Source of the DNA: Prevotellaceae bacterium UBA711
GTDB taxonomy: Bacteria > Bacteroidota > Bacteroidia > Bacteroidales > Bacteroidaceae
DNA: 50,948 bases
NCBI GenBank assembly: GCA_002297545.1
Contig: DBLZ01000055.1
Coordinates: 1 to 50,948 of the forward strand
Direction of reading: 5' to 3'
Shown piece by piece: positions 8,683 to 18,427 of the stretch. The notes under the pieces were generated by a model. That model made no database searches and was not told where the DNA came from. It saw nothing but the letters and a program-made list of their open reading frames with translations. The translations under genes were made by a program, and so were the position numbers. Within the stretch, counting starts at the first letter, position 1. Each line of letters begins with the position of its first letter.

Positions 8683-8863
8683 CGTAGCGGCATGCACCCG
8701 CACCACACGTGATATATCATACCGTCTCCCCATACTGCCCCCCACTCCACACGGACACCACCTTTGGCACAAGGTGAGGGCGGCAGCGAATGCCGCCAGC
8801 AGGATGGCTGCTAATTTCATTTTCCGTCTTTAGTATAAAGAGACTGTTCTTGACTGCATCGAC

Positions 8864-10156
8864 TCACATTTTCATCTCTTCTTTCCGCAAAACCTCCTCC
8901 AGCGTCCGTTTGTCCAGGACCCTTTCCCCGGTCGCGGCCAGGTGCAGGGCGCACCGCCTGACCACGTTCGTGATCGACCCTCCCGACAGTTCCTTCCAGG
9001 CAGCCGTTGCGATGAGTTCTTCCGCGTCGTCGCCGAGCCATTCCCCAGGAAGCATGCCACGCCAAAGGTCGGCACGAAGTTCCCTGTCGGGCATCGGGAA
9101 ATAGACGACGGACTGGAAGCGGCGCGAAAATGCCTCGTCAATATTCGAGCGGAGGTTGGTGGCGAGGATGACAGTGCCGGGGAAGTCCTCGATACGCTGG
9201 AGCAGGTAAGCCACCTCTTGGTTGGCATGGCGGTCGTTGGACGTGTTGGCCGAGGTGCGCTTGCCGAAGAGGGCATCCGCCTCGTCGAAGAACAGGATCC
9301 AGTTGCGGTTCTCCGCCATGTCAAACACCTTGGCAAGGTTCTTCTCCGTCTCACCTATGTATTTCGACACAATCATGGAGAGGTCCACGCGGTAGACGTC
9401 CATACCGTTTTTCTTGCCGAGCAATGTGGCGGCAAGGGTCTTGCCCGTCCCCGGAGGGCCATAGAACAGGGCACGATAGCCCGCCTTGAGTATCCGTTTC
9501 AGTCCCCAGTCCTCCATGATGGCATGCCGATGCCTGATCCACGTGTTGATTTCCTCAAGAGCCTCCGAGGTGCTATAATCCAGGACCATGTCCTCCCACT
9601 CCAGCGAGGTGGTGACAAGTTTGGCGGGAAAGCCGACGTTGTAGTCCGGTTTATAGTCCCTGTCAAGCAATACATGGCTCAGTAACTCCTCCGAGGGGCG
9701 GAGTTGCCCGCTCAGGAACGGCTCGCCTTCGCCTGCGTCCTCCAACCGCAGGATGTTCCAGGCATGGAACCAATGGTCCTTCTGGAACATCCGGATGACG
9801 CTTTTTTTCTTCTCCATGTTGCCTCCGGCAAGGATAAAGGATGCCGTCTCCCCTGTGGGCAGGAAACCTCCATGCGACAGTCCCTTCCAGCCCCCGAACT
9901 CGGTGTACTGCCTGTCAAAGTCCTTGTTCTGCACAAAGAGGATGTCAAGCACCTGCGGGCAGGTATTCGGCATCAGGGCCAGCATGACCACCACCCGCTC
10001 ACCGAACGTGATTTCCTGCCACCCGGTCACACCTTCCAGCCAGCCGTCGGCAGGCGGCGCAACCTCCTCTATCGAGGAGTACTCGCATCCTTGCTGGAAA
10101 TAAAGCTGGATGGCCACCGTCAAGACCCTTCCGAACCAGTCGATATGCGCTGTCAT
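8864..10156 (-). CDS. AAA+ ATPase of the contractile injection system (Afp15-like)
   Basis: A 430-aa protein with a N-terminal winged or helical region (about 1-200) and a single AAA+ module. Walker A is GPPGTGKT (233-240), Walker B is ILFFDEAD (287-294), sensor 1 is near Asn334 (ILATNLRSN) and the arginine-finger region is FSRRFQ (about 344-348). Extracellular contractile injection systems (eCIS) almost always encode one such ATPase, thought to act in assembly or cargo loading. It is the last gene of the minus-strand operon, 22 nt after the DUF4157 gene. Everything in the motif set is intact. Confidence 0.9.
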   Translation of the reverse strand: MTAHIDWFGRVLTVAIQLYFQQGCEYSSIEEVAPPADGWLEGVTGWQEITFGERVVVMLALMPNTCPQVLDILFVQNKDFDRQYTEFGGWKGLSHGGFLPTGETASFILAGGNMEKKKSVIRMFQKDHWFHAWNILRLEDAGEGEPFLSGQLRPSEELLSHVLLDRDYKPDYNVGFPAKLVTTSLEWEDMVLDYSTSEALEEINTWIRHRHAIMEDWGLKRILKAGYRALFYGPPGTGKTLAATLLGKKNGMDVYRVDLSMIVSKYIGETEKNLAKVFDMAENRNWILFFDEADALFGKRTSANTSNDRHANQEVAYLLQRIEDFPGTVILATNLRSNIDEAFSRRFQSVVYFPMPDRELRADLWRGMLPGEWLGDDAEELIATAAWKELSGGSITNVVRRCALHLAATGERVLDKRTLEEVLRKEEMKM

Positions 10157-10178
10157 TATAAGCGTTCCGCGTCAAAGG

Positions 10179-10721
10179 TTAGTAGCTGTTCGCCCTCGCG
10201 CCCATCACGTCGGCCTCGTGCTCCAGTGCCGGGTTGTCGTTCACTGGAAGCCCGCCCACCTCGGTGGTCGGCTCCACGCGGCCTGCCATCTGCTGGGCCA
10301 CGTGCCACGCCTCGTGGGGAAGGTGCTGTTCCTGACCAGGTGCCACGTGAATGTCCGTCCCTTGCGTGTAAGCCAATGCCTGTACTGTGGCCGGTTTGTC
10401 GGAGTTGTAATGCACCCGCACGTCGTCCATCGCAAAGCCAGACAGGTCCTCGATACCCGCTTTCAGGTTGTCTGGCATACCGGTTTCGTTTTTCTTCTGT
10501 ACCGGTTGTTCAAACTTGCCCTGCAAGGCGTCATCGTCCTCTTCCTGCCGCTGTACGGGTTGCGCGAACTTGCCTTGCAGTGTGTCCTCTTCCTCCGGCT
10601 CCATGCGTTGCAGAGCGGTGTTCATCGGACGGTTGTCCACGAATTGCAGCGTACCGTTTCCCTCCTGTTTCTTTTGAAGGGTACGTGCCGTCTTGTCCTG
10701 ATATACTCTTTCCGTTTCCAT
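10179..10721 (-). CDS. DUF4157 (HExxH metallopeptidase-like) eCIS protein
   Basis: A 180-aa protein with a C-terminal DUF4157 domain, an eCIS marker. The zinc motif HEAWH is at 136-140 in LPHEAWHVAQQMAGR, and a possible third ligand lies in LEHEADVMG (about 167-171). Before it are VRVHYNSDKPA and ALAYTQGTDIHVAPG, both standard for the family. The N-terminal 80 residues are a low-complexity linker with FVDNRP and a tandem unit LQGKF.QPVQ (48-57 and 66-75, the second starting LQGKFEQPVQ). The role in eCIS is not settled: proposed as a cargo, a peptidase that matures cargo, or a structural plug. Confidence 0.88.
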   Translation of the reverse strand: METERVYQDKTARTLQKKQEGNGTLQFVDNRPMNTALQRMEPEEEDTLQGKFAQPVQRQEEDDDALQGKFEQPVQKKNETGMPDNLKAGIEDLSGFAMDDVRVHYNSDKPATVQALAYTQGTDIHVAPGQEQHLPHEAWHVAQQMAGRVEPTTEVGGLPVNDNPALEHEADVMGARANSY

Positions 10722-10750
10722 ATTGCTGTCAATTTAGAATTATGAAGTCC

Positions 10751-13700
10751 TTAAATAAATTCCTGTTTATCATTCCATGCGACCTGTATGTATTTCTTCA
10801 GCCACGGCAGCCGTATCTGCCGGAAACTCCAAGGCACGGATTCCAGAAGGATGTCGTGCGTCTTCTTCTCCACCGTAAGCAACCACCGCCCTTCCTGTTG
10901 CTCCAATATGCCGTCACGGGCGATGAAGCTCTGCCGAAATCCCCTGACCGACGTACCTTCCAGCTGCAACCAGTTGGCTTTCACACCTGCCACCATCGAG
11001 TCGGCGGTCTGTTTCTCGTTCTCGGTGAGGAGCAGACGCTTCGGAAGCGGAGCATGCCTGGAAAGACCGGACAGCAACCGGTTAAAGTTCAGTTCCGATT
11101 CCCGGTATTCCCGTTCTTCTCCATAAACGAGGTATTGCAGCAGGAATACAGCACGTACCTTTGATAGCGTGTCTTTCAGCTTTTTCCTTTCCCCGTCCAG
11201 ATAGCCGAGCATACCAAACAGGCGGACGAACCACGGGGCGAGCAGGCACAACCCGGCATTGCCCACCGGGAAGAACTCCGGCACGTCCGCCGTGTCCGGC
11301 ATCCTCTCTTCCCGGATATGAAGTTCTTCCTTGATGCGCCGGACGATGGTTTCCACCTCCGCTTCGTCCTGTCCCTGCACGGATGCCACGACCTGCACGA
11401 AGGAGCGGATATTCTCTTCCAGGCTGTTATACGTCCATTCCTCTTCCTTGTTTCCGGTAGCCAGATAGCTGCCCCATGCCTGCCGCTGTGCCTGTTCATC
11501 CAGGTGCAGTACGTCCGCCACCTGCTGGAGCAGTTCGGCGGCGGGCAGGGAAAGGCTTGCGGCAAGGCTTCTCCAGTCTTTAGCGTCCATCCATTCCGTC
11601 CACCGAGCAAGCGGCAGCGTGCGTTCCACTGCCGACCGGCGGATATAAGCCAGCAGTTCCTTAGGCCGAAAACAGAGGAAATGGCGCAGTAGCCCTTGCC
11701 GCATTGCTTCCGGCAAATCCGTCCATACCAGGCTTTCCACAGGCAGCGGAAAACCATTTACGGAATCATCAGCATATAACCGGCCAAGAAAATACGTTTC
11801 CATCTGCCGGGGTGTCTGCCGCCTCCAATCCGTTTCCTTAATCCATGTAAACAGAACGGCTGCCAAGGTTGCGGTTGAAAGCCTACCGGATGAGAAGTGC
11901 AACAGCCACGTCGTCAGTCTGAAAAATGCGCCGGCATTCACGAATCCGGCCACCGTCGACAGGTATTCCGTCCATCGCTCCAACATGGCGGTGTCTGCCA
12001 CTTCCGCCACTCGGCGTATTTCTTCAATGCCTGCGTCTTCTTCCAGCCAAGACAACAGCCTTTCGGGTTGTCTTTCCACAAGGGATTGGGCGGCATCCCG
12101 CAATGCCGTCCCTGACAGTTCTCTGCCAGACAGGATGGCGGCGGCTTCCCGTTTCGCCGCTCCTGTGTTTTCGTGCAGTTCCGTTTCCTGCATCACTTTC
12201 TCCACCAGCTGTTTCCACCCCACATCTTTCCGATAATCCGTATCTGTCTTTCCTTTATATATAATGTATAGGAGGGAGAGAAACTTCTCTATGATTTCCT
12301 TCTCCGTCAATGTACGTTCCAGTGTGTCCGCGTCCTGCATATAGCGCAGCAGGGCTTTCTGCAAGGCTTCGGAAGAATGTGCGGCAAAGAAAGGGAAAGC
12401 GTCCGCATGGCGTCCTATCCGCTCCGCCACCCGTGACAGGACGGAAGCTTGATAGAAATTGACCTTTGCCATGCCTTGCAGCAATGCGGGAACGGGCAAA
12501 TATCCGGCCAGCGTTTCATGCGATTTTCCCGTATGTGCCGTATCCCGCAGCAATGCCGTCCATTCCTGCGCATGTTCCGTGATGGCAGTCTGTAGCAGTT
12601 CACGCTTATAATCGGTTGGCATGGAACCGTCTTCCAGCCACCTTGCAAGACCCTCTGCCGTGTTCCAGTCCTTTCCCAATAGCGTTTGAACGGTATCTGA
12701 AAGGGTTTCCTGCCGCCGGTTCCATTCACGGAAGGCTGACATCCGGGCGGTTTCCCCATTGTTTCCCACTTCTTCAAGCAGGGTCGCCAGTGCTTCCGTT
12801 TCGTATGCGTTTTCCCCGTTGTCTGTAATCTCGCTTATTCTCTTGATAACAGCCGGTAATTCGCTCTCACTCCCGTCCCAAAGTACGGCAAACAGGCTAC
12901 GGATAATTTCTGCCGTTGCCAATGTCTGCCCTTGTGGTAGTGTAACCAGCCAGTACAGCAGCCGGGCTGCCAAAGGCTCATTTCCTGTAGTCCGGACACG
13001 GGGCAATTCCGTTTCATGCACCATCAGCCGGATAAATAAAGGCAGCAGGATTGTTGCCCGTTCCATACCGAATGTCTGTATGGTTTGGCTGCGAATAATT
13101 TCTTCTTTAACGGAATTGCCGGTCAGTCTGATAACCTCCGCCAACAGTTGCCCCGCCTGCAACAGAAATGTAGCTTGCGCATAGTCATCCCTGTATGCTT
13201 CCCAAAACTCTACTGCCGCCCTTTGCCTGACGGTCTCCGGCAGGGTCGTATCGGATAAGGTTTTTAGCAGACGGCTTACCATTTCCGTTTCCTGGTTATC
13301 CCTGTCAATAAAGGCGGACGGAAGTTCCATCTTGCCTGATTCTTTGGCCAGTTCTTCCACGGTAGTTTCTCCATCACCACTGCCTGTCACCTCCCGGTAA
13401 ATCACACTAGGTAGTGTTTGCAGGGTGGCCGGACAGCTCATATCCGCATCCGCCATCCAGCGTAGCACAGCTTTCCGGAAAACGGATTGTCGCCGGGATC
13501 CCGAAATTCCTTTCAGCCAGGCAATTTCCTCGCTTTGCTTTTCCAAATAAATCCTTACCTTTTCCACCGTTTCCTGAGCCGCAAATGAAAGGGCGGCGAG
13601 CAGACGGTTGAGCAGACGCTCATCAGCCAGTTCCGAAAGCAGAGAAAGGAACGCATCGTCTTTTGATGCTTCCGAGCGGATCAAGTCCAAAAGCATTTCC

Positions 13701-15445
13701 GGCTGTTGTCTGACAGCAATCAGCAGCATGGTACGTTTGTCAGCGATGCTTCGCCCTTCTTCCCGCAGAAATGCCGCCAGTCTCTTCCTATCCGTTTGCC
13801 CAAAAGCAGACCGGGTGAGCGTATCCGATTGGATTGTCGCACAGGCCTCTTCTATTTCAATACAGGAAACCTTGTTATTCCCGTTTATCTCCCGATATAC
13901 TGTAGCCAGCAATTCATGGAGGCTTTCCGATGCAGAAAGGTTGTAATGTCCGTTGCCCGCCCAAGTCCAAATGGAACGGTATAGGGCGGATTGCCGCCGG
14001 GATTCAGTAATTCCTTTCAGCCAGGTAATTTCCTCGCTTTGCTTTTCCAAATACATTCTTACCTTTTCCACCGTTTCCTGAGCTGCAAATGAAAGGACGG
14101 CAAGCAAACGGTTGAGCAAACGCTCATCAGTAAGGTCTGAAAGCAATGACAACAGCATCCCGTCTTTCAAGCCTTCTTCCCGAATCCATTCCAATAACAG
14201 TCCGGGCTGCTGCCTGGCCACTTTCTCCATCAGGATGCGTTTTCCGGCATCACTCCGGGCATCTCCTTTTAACAAAGCTGTCAGTTCTTTTGTGTCGGCA
14301 GGCATTTTCAAGTATTCTGTATTATCTCCACCTGTTTCCTTTTTCACGCCCATATCTTCTATTGGTCCGGCTGGTAATTCCAGCAAGGACAGTTCCATGA
14401 ATACCCGGTACAACTCCCGATTAAAATATCCGTCATACGCAGGTGAGCCGTCCGCATGGCGGGGCTGCAGCCCGTAGATGGCGTTCAGCACCTCCCTGTA
14501 ATGGACCGGCCCGAACACTTCCAGCAGGAAATCAAGGGTCAGCTCTTTCTTGGAAAGGTAGGGGGAGCCGTTTCGTTTATGTATGAAAGCCAGCAGCCGG
14601 TGATGCAGGTGCCGGACAAATTCCGGCTTGCCTCCGAATACGGCCAGTCCGTTGAACGGATAATACCGGATCAACCATTCATACAGGTAGTGCCAATAGG
14701 GAGGAAGGTCAACTTCGGCGTGCTCCCTGGTCTCGGTATGTATCAGCCTGCGGACGATCGGACTGTCGAGCAGTGCAGCCATGCCTTGCAGCTCCCCGTC
14801 GCTCCCGGCCCGATGGACGAAGCGCAAGGGAATGTAGGGACACTCCTCCATCATCTGTACAAGGAAACTGTGTTTTTCCCGAAGTCCGGCAGAAGGTTCC
14901 GTGAGCGCGGCTGCATATATCTTGAAGTACATCTCCTCGTTGTCCGTCTGCCACAGCAGGCGGCGCAGGACGTATTCCTGTTCCAAGCATAGACGGGCAG
15001 CTTCCGTGATGAAAGGCTGCCACGTTCCGGGGGATTGCAGCAGGAGCCACCCGGCCTCTGCCGACGGGTCAAAATCCCCGCCCGCCCATTCCGGTTTCGG
15101 GAAGCCGTGCCTCAGGAAGAAGAGCAGGTTGTCACGGCGGGAGGCGGCGCTCTTTTCCGCCGTTTCCTGAGCGTGCGTGCCAAGCGGGGGCAGCGCCTTC
15201 AGCAGTTCCTTCCTCAACCGCAGCGGGAACTCCCTGTAAAAGTCCTCTTCCGGGATGAGGTCCAGATCCAGTTCCAACCGTCCGACCTCATACAGCGCCT
15301 TCTCCCTGTCGTAGACGGCGCAACACTCTTCCACCACCCGTTCGAAGCAGTCACGACAGAAGCCGTCCCATCCCGCATACAGCTCGTATGCGAATCTCTC
15401 ATCAGGGGCGGCGAACTCGAACGATATGTGGTCAATCCGTATCAT
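10751..15445 (-). CDS. Contractile injection system tape-measure protein (CIS_TMP-like)
   Basis: A 1564-aa, almost entirely alpha-helical protein. The first 90 residues (IRIDHISFEFAAPDERFAYE; RLELDLDLIPEEDF; FPLRLRKELLKAL) match the start of Bacteroidetes CIS tape-measure proteins, which set tube length inside the lumen. Residues around 390-760 contain two copies of a segment offset by 168 aa, sharing LNRLLA.LSFAAQETVEKV and YLEKQSEEI.WLKGI...SRRQS. The gene overlaps the upstream baseplate gene by 14 nt, implying coupled translation. Its size is consistent with a long particle, but the helix-per-length ratio has not been measured here. Confidence 0.8.
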   Translation of the reverse strand: MIRIDHISFEFAAPDERFAYELYAGWDGFCRDCFERVVEECCAVYDREKALYEVGRLELDLDLIPEEDFYREFPLRLRKELLKALPPLGTHAQETAEKSAASRRDNLLFFLRHGFPKPEWAGGDFDPSAEAGWLLLQSPGTWQPFITEAARLCLEQEYVLRRLLWQTDNEEMYFKIYAAALTEPSAGLREKHSFLVQMMEECPYIPLRFVHRAGSDGELQGMAALLDSPIVRRLIHTETREHAEVDLPPYWHYLYEWLIRYYPFNGLAVFGGKPEFVRHLHHRLLAFIHKRNGSPYLSKKELTLDFLLEVFGPVHYREVLNAIYGLQPRHADGSPAYDGYFNRELYRVFMELSLLELPAGPIEDMGVKKETGGDNTEYLKMPADTKELTALLKGDARSDAGKRILMEKVARQQPGLLLEWIREEGLKDGMLLSLLSDLTDERLLNRLLAVLSFAAQETVEKVRMYLEKQSEEITWLKGITESRRQSALYRSIWTWAGNGHYNLSASESLHELLATVYREINGNNKVSCIEIEEACATIQSDTLTRSAFGQTDRKRLAAFLREEGRSIADKRTMLLIAVRQQPEMLLDLIRSEASKDDAFLSLLSELADERLLNRLLAALSFAAQETVEKVRIYLEKQSEEIAWLKGISGSRRQSVFRKAVLRWMADADMSCPATLQTLPSVIYREVTGSGDGETTVEELAKESGKMELPSAFIDRDNQETEMVSRLLKTLSDTTLPETVRQRAAVEFWEAYRDDYAQATFLLQAGQLLAEVIRLTGNSVKEEIIRSQTIQTFGMERATILLPLFIRLMVHETELPRVRTTGNEPLAARLLYWLVTLPQGQTLATAEIIRSLFAVLWDGSESELPAVIKRISEITDNGENAYETEALATLLEEVGNNGETARMSAFREWNRRQETLSDTVQTLLGKDWNTAEGLARWLEDGSMPTDYKRELLQTAITEHAQEWTALLRDTAHTGKSHETLAGYLPVPALLQGMAKVNFYQASVLSRVAERIGRHADAFPFFAAHSSEALQKALLRYMQDADTLERTLTEKEIIEKFLSLLYIIYKGKTDTDYRKDVGWKQLVEKVMQETELHENTGAAKREAAAILSGRELSGTALRDAAQSLVERQPERLLSWLEEDAGIEEIRRVAEVADTAMLERWTEYLSTVAGFVNAGAFFRLTTWLLHFSSGRLSTATLAAVLFTWIKETDWRRQTPRQMETYFLGRLYADDSVNGFPLPVESLVWTDLPEAMRQGLLRHFLCFRPKELLAYIRRSAVERTLPLARWTEWMDAKDWRSLAASLSLPAAELLQQVADVLHLDEQAQRQAWGSYLATGNKEEEWTYNSLEENIRSFVQVVASVQGQDEAEVETIVRRIKEELHIREERMPDTADVPEFFPVGNAGLCLLAPWFVRLFGMLGYLDGERKKLKDTLSKVRAVFLLQYLVYGEEREYRESELNFNRLLSGLSRHAPLPKRLLLTENEKQTADSMVAGVKANWLQLEGTSVRGFRQSFIARDGILEQQEGRWLLTVEKKTHDILLESVPWSFRQIRLPWLKKYIQVAWNDKQEFI

Positions 15446-17681
15446 CCTGTGGTCTTCCCGTTCCTATGTCCAATAATTCGTCGATAGCCTGCAACAGCAG
15501 TTTCCTGTAGTTGCCTGTACGCCGGTCTGCCAGCGAGCGCATCCATTGGTGGTATAAGTTCTCGAACCGCTTCATGCGGCGTTCGTCCAGCCAATGGGTC
15601 TCGACGGCGAGGTGCGCCGGAAGCAGAGATCGCAGCAGCTCCTCACAGTGCGCCCGGAAATTGCCAGAATGGAAACGCCCCGTCCAGCCGGGGAGCACCA
15701 GTGTCAGACGGAACGCCCGGCTTGTGTCCGCCAGCACCGGCTCCATGACATAGACCGTCTCGCACGCACGATTCAGTTCCCGAAGGAAGCGGCGCAGTAT
15801 GTTGGCCATCCTGTCCAGCCGCGCCCGGCTGCCCGCGCGCCCCAGGTTGGTCCAACCGCCCCGTTCCCGGTTGCGGTACAACAAGAGGTATTCCCCGTCG
15901 CCAACCTGCACCGTCCGGTAACGGGCCAGGTCGGTGCCGCCACGGAACAGGTCGCCGCTGATCCGGTTCTCGTTGAAATACTCCAGTTCCCCACGCATCT
16001 CGTTGTACTCGTCCAACTTCTCCGCCTCGCCTACCGCCAATTCCCTGTAACGGACTGGCTCCACCTTGTCCTCTTCCAGCATCCGCTCGTCTATCAGCAT
16101 GGCGTCGATGCGCTCCAGTAGCGATTTCCCGGCTTTTCGATCCACGAGGCGCAGGTTGTGCTTGGGCAGCACGTTGCTGACGGTATGATTGTCGTCGCCT
16201 TCCAGTCCCAACAGGCGGCAGAACCACTCCTTGATGGCCGGCGTGCCACTGCCTTCCCCGCCGGACAGGATATTGCGGGCGCGGGAACGGTTGCGGGTCA
16301 GGCCGGCAGCGTGTCTCAGAAAGTCCGTCCTGCGACGGAGCGTGCCTTCCTCCGTCTCGCCGTAATGGTTCTCCCCGGCAAGCCAGGCGGGGTCGCTCTC
16401 CACGCCGTACAGCCTGTCGAGGAAGTCCAGGTATCGCTTCTTGGCCTCACGGGCATGGCGGTTGCCCAATCCCACTGCATCCCCGGCCTCTACCGAAAGG
16501 AGGCGAGGGAGTTTCCTGACTTCCTCCAGACCGTCTTGTATCACCCGATCGTACAACTTCAGGTAGCTCTCGAAGGCAGTCTCTTCCTGCCGCCCCTCCC
16601 CTGACAGGCGGTAGCAGGCAGGAAAGTCGCCGAGAATACTACTGTGCGCGAAGATGCCACGATGCTCCGCTTCCGGTGCATGCCAACAGGGTTTCTTACG
16701 CGGCTCCTTCTGTGCGGAGATTCTGCGCCGTCCGCTCCGGTACAGCGTTTCCAACCGCCGTAGGAAAGTGTCAAAGTCCGGTTCCGCCTTGCCGTGCTCC
16801 TGGCGGATCCTCACATGTAACTCCTCCGCGCTTGCCGGGATGTGCAGGCCGAAGCCTTGCGAGAGGTCGGTCTGCGGCTTGCCATCTTTCATCAGGTAGC
16901 AGGTGGTGAACGCGCGCACGCCTTCCACCGCACGGAGCAGCCTGTACAGCCCATGCTCGGTCCGCTTCCCTTCGGGCTGCACCGGGCGCAGGGCATCGGT
17001 CAGTCCTTCCAACCACTCCCCGGGAACGTCATCCGTGCCGGGCGTGACGACCCGTTCCGCGCCGGAGAGGTAGCACAGGATAACGGCATAGAGCCTTGCC
17101 AGCACGTCGGAGGCATCCGCGCCAGCTCCTATCTCGAACTCGGCATGGAACTCCAGCTCGTCGGGCCTTATGGTCTCCACATCGCCGGAGAGAAACTCGC
17201 ACAAGTTACGGTGCCGGTTGTACAGGCTGCGGACTTGGGCACATACCTCCCGCCCGTCTTCCTTGCCGAACGGTGACGGTAGCACGCGGACGGTGTAGCC
17301 GCCGGTCTGCGGGTCGCACGACAGCTGCACGTCGTCTATCCCGGGGACATGGGCCAAGAACAGGCGGCGGTAGTCCTCCACGGTCACAGGCTGGGTGGTG
17401 TAGGCTTCCTCCGGCGTAAAAAGCCCGAATCGTACGGGGGAGAATGTGCCGCCCTCTTCCACACAATAGTCTGCGAGGGGGAAGCCGAGCTTGTAGTCCA
17501 GCTCCGCGAGGGCGTGGTTCGCGATATCACCCACGGTGACGCCGGGGTCGTGCGCGTTGTAATCCGTCCATACCTGTCCGGCAAGGCGCTGCACCTCCGC
17601 CGCCGTTTGCGCTTGCAGCTTAGTGTAGAGGGCTTCCTCTACTGGCTGCTGTCCTATATAAGGTTCTTTACGTCCGTCCAT
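15432..17681 (-). CDS. Baseplate wedge protein, Afp12/gpJ-like
   Basis: A 749-aa protein placed where eCIS encode the second baseplate-J component. The N-terminal motif VWTDYNAHDPGVTVGDIANH (about 37-56) is characteristic of the Afp11/Afp12 baseplate group, where DPG precedes a helical region. A second recognisable part (TVEDYRRLFLAHVPGIDDVQ, about 100-119) resembles the baseplate-J C-terminal docking segment. The C terminus repeats that theme with a GWTGRFHSGNFR...LLPAHLAVETHWLD region that is common in these proteins. Function: joins wedge components around the spike and contacts the sheath. Overlaps the tape-measure gene. Confidence 0.75.
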   Translation of the reverse strand: MDGRKEPYIGQQPVEEALYTKLQAQTAAEVQRLAGQVWTDYNAHDPGVTVGDIANHALAELDYKLGFPLADYCVEEGGTFSPVRFGLFTPEEAYTTQPVTVEDYRRLFLAHVPGIDDVQLSCDPQTGGYTVRVLPSPFGKEDGREVCAQVRSLYNRHRNLCEFLSGDVETIRPDELEFHAEFEIGAGADASDVLARLYAVILCYLSGAERVVTPGTDDVPGEWLEGLTDALRPVQPEGKRTEHGLYRLLRAVEGVRAFTTCYLMKDGKPQTDLSQGFGLHIPASAEELHVRIRQEHGKAEPDFDTFLRRLETLYRSGRRRISAQKEPRKKPCWHAPEAEHRGIFAHSSILGDFPACYRLSGEGRQEETAFESYLKLYDRVIQDGLEEVRKLPRLLSVEAGDAVGLGNRHAREAKKRYLDFLDRLYGVESDPAWLAGENHYGETEEGTLRRRTDFLRHAAGLTRNRSRARNILSGGEGSGTPAIKEWFCRLLGLEGDDNHTVSNVLPKHNLRLVDRKAGKSLLERIDAMLIDERMLEEDKVEPVRYRELAVGEAEKLDEYNEMRGELEYFNENRISGDLFRGGTDLARYRTVQVGDGEYLLLYRNRERGGWTNLGRAGSRARLDRMANILRRFLRELNRACETVYVMEPVLADTSRAFRLTLVLPGWTGRFHSGNFRAHCEELLRSLLPAHLAVETHWLDERRMKRFENLYHQWMRSLADRRTGNYRKLLLQAIDELLDIGTGRPQDDTD

Positions 17682-17729
17682 GTCCGCTCCTGTTTATCCG
17701 TTTCTGTTCCTTAGTGTCCTGTTTCCTGC

Positions 17730-18416
17730 CTATTTCCTGAACACTTCCGTCACCCGGCAGAAGATGTTCCCTGAAAAGGAGCGACTGGTGCTGCGTATTT
17801 GCAGCACGCTCCTGCCGCCTTCGGTGTGCCAGCGCAGGCGGATGCGGCCCGACCACCCCCACCAGTGCTTGCGGGGCGACTCCACCCACTGCTCGACGGA
17901 ATCCAGCGAGACGGCGGTGGCGCGGGTCAGCCTGCATACGCCGAGGTCCGTGTCCCGGAAGATGGCCACGACTGTATAGACGCGGCTGCTCTCCTTGCTG
18001 TCCGCTGTCTCCACCAAGTCCGCCCACTGCTTGTCGGCCTTTATCTTTCGGTAGTCTTCCGGGCCGTGTTCCGGCTCGTCTTCTCCTTCTTCCGTCTCTA
18101 TGGCGGTGTGCAGGGTGATGCGCCTGTCCTGTTTCAGTTCCACGAGGGTTTCGCCCGCTTCGTTCGCTATTGCCAGTCCCCTGCCGGGTGTCAGCTCCAG
18201 CGTCCAGGCGGCGGGCTGCCCCGCCGCCCCGTGCAGGGTGACGCGCATCTTGCCCCCAGCCTTGGGGTGGAGTGCCCAGCCCTCTTCGGTGCATACGGCC
18301 TGACCGTCCTCCGCGATGTTGGGGACGGAGTCTATCAGTTCGGCGAACTGCTCCTCGGTGGGCACGTCGCCTTTCCGGAAATAGCCTTTCAGTGTCTTTC
18401 TGTCTCTTCTGTCCAT
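17730..18416 (-). CDS. Unknown eCIS protein, possible fibre/adaptor
   Basis: A 228-aa protein between the two large baseplate genes. Its N terminus (TLKGYFRKGDVPTEEQFAEL then IDSV) resembles the short attachment segment seen at the start of several Bacteroidetes phage-tail or eCIS fibre-like proteins, with a pattern of LK-x-F-x-x-G-x-x-PT-x-x-x-F-x-x-LIDS. The rest is beta-rich with no recognised domain; the C terminus is Trp/Arg-rich (KHWWGWSGRIRLRWHTEGG). Position and small size suggest a baseplate-attached fibre or adaptor that could touch targets. This is inference; no receptor-binding fold is visible. Confidence 0.55.
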   Translation of the reverse strand: MDRRDRKTLKGYFRKGDVPTEEQFAELIDSVPNIAEDGQAVCTEEGWALHPKAGGKMRVTLHGAAGQPAAWTLELTPGRGLAIANEAGETLVELKQDRRITLHTAIETEEGEDEPEHGPEDYRKIKADKQWADLVETADSKESSRVYTVVAIFRDTDLGVCRLTRATAVSLDSVEQWVESPRKHWWGWSGRIRLRWHTEGGRSVLQIRSTSRSFSGNIFCRVTEVFRK

Positions 18417-18427
18417 GCTCTTGTCTC

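Noticed and set aside
8380..8820. 146-aa minus-strand ORF with a signal-like start MKLAAILLAAFAAALTLC just after the AAA+ gene
   Set aside because: Overlaps the SMR gene in antisense and has no domain; the signal-like start may be the relic of a small tail gene, but support is weak.
9704..11164. 486-aa plus-strand ORF
   Set aside because: Runs across three minus-strand genes and has Pro/Arg-rich shadow composition.
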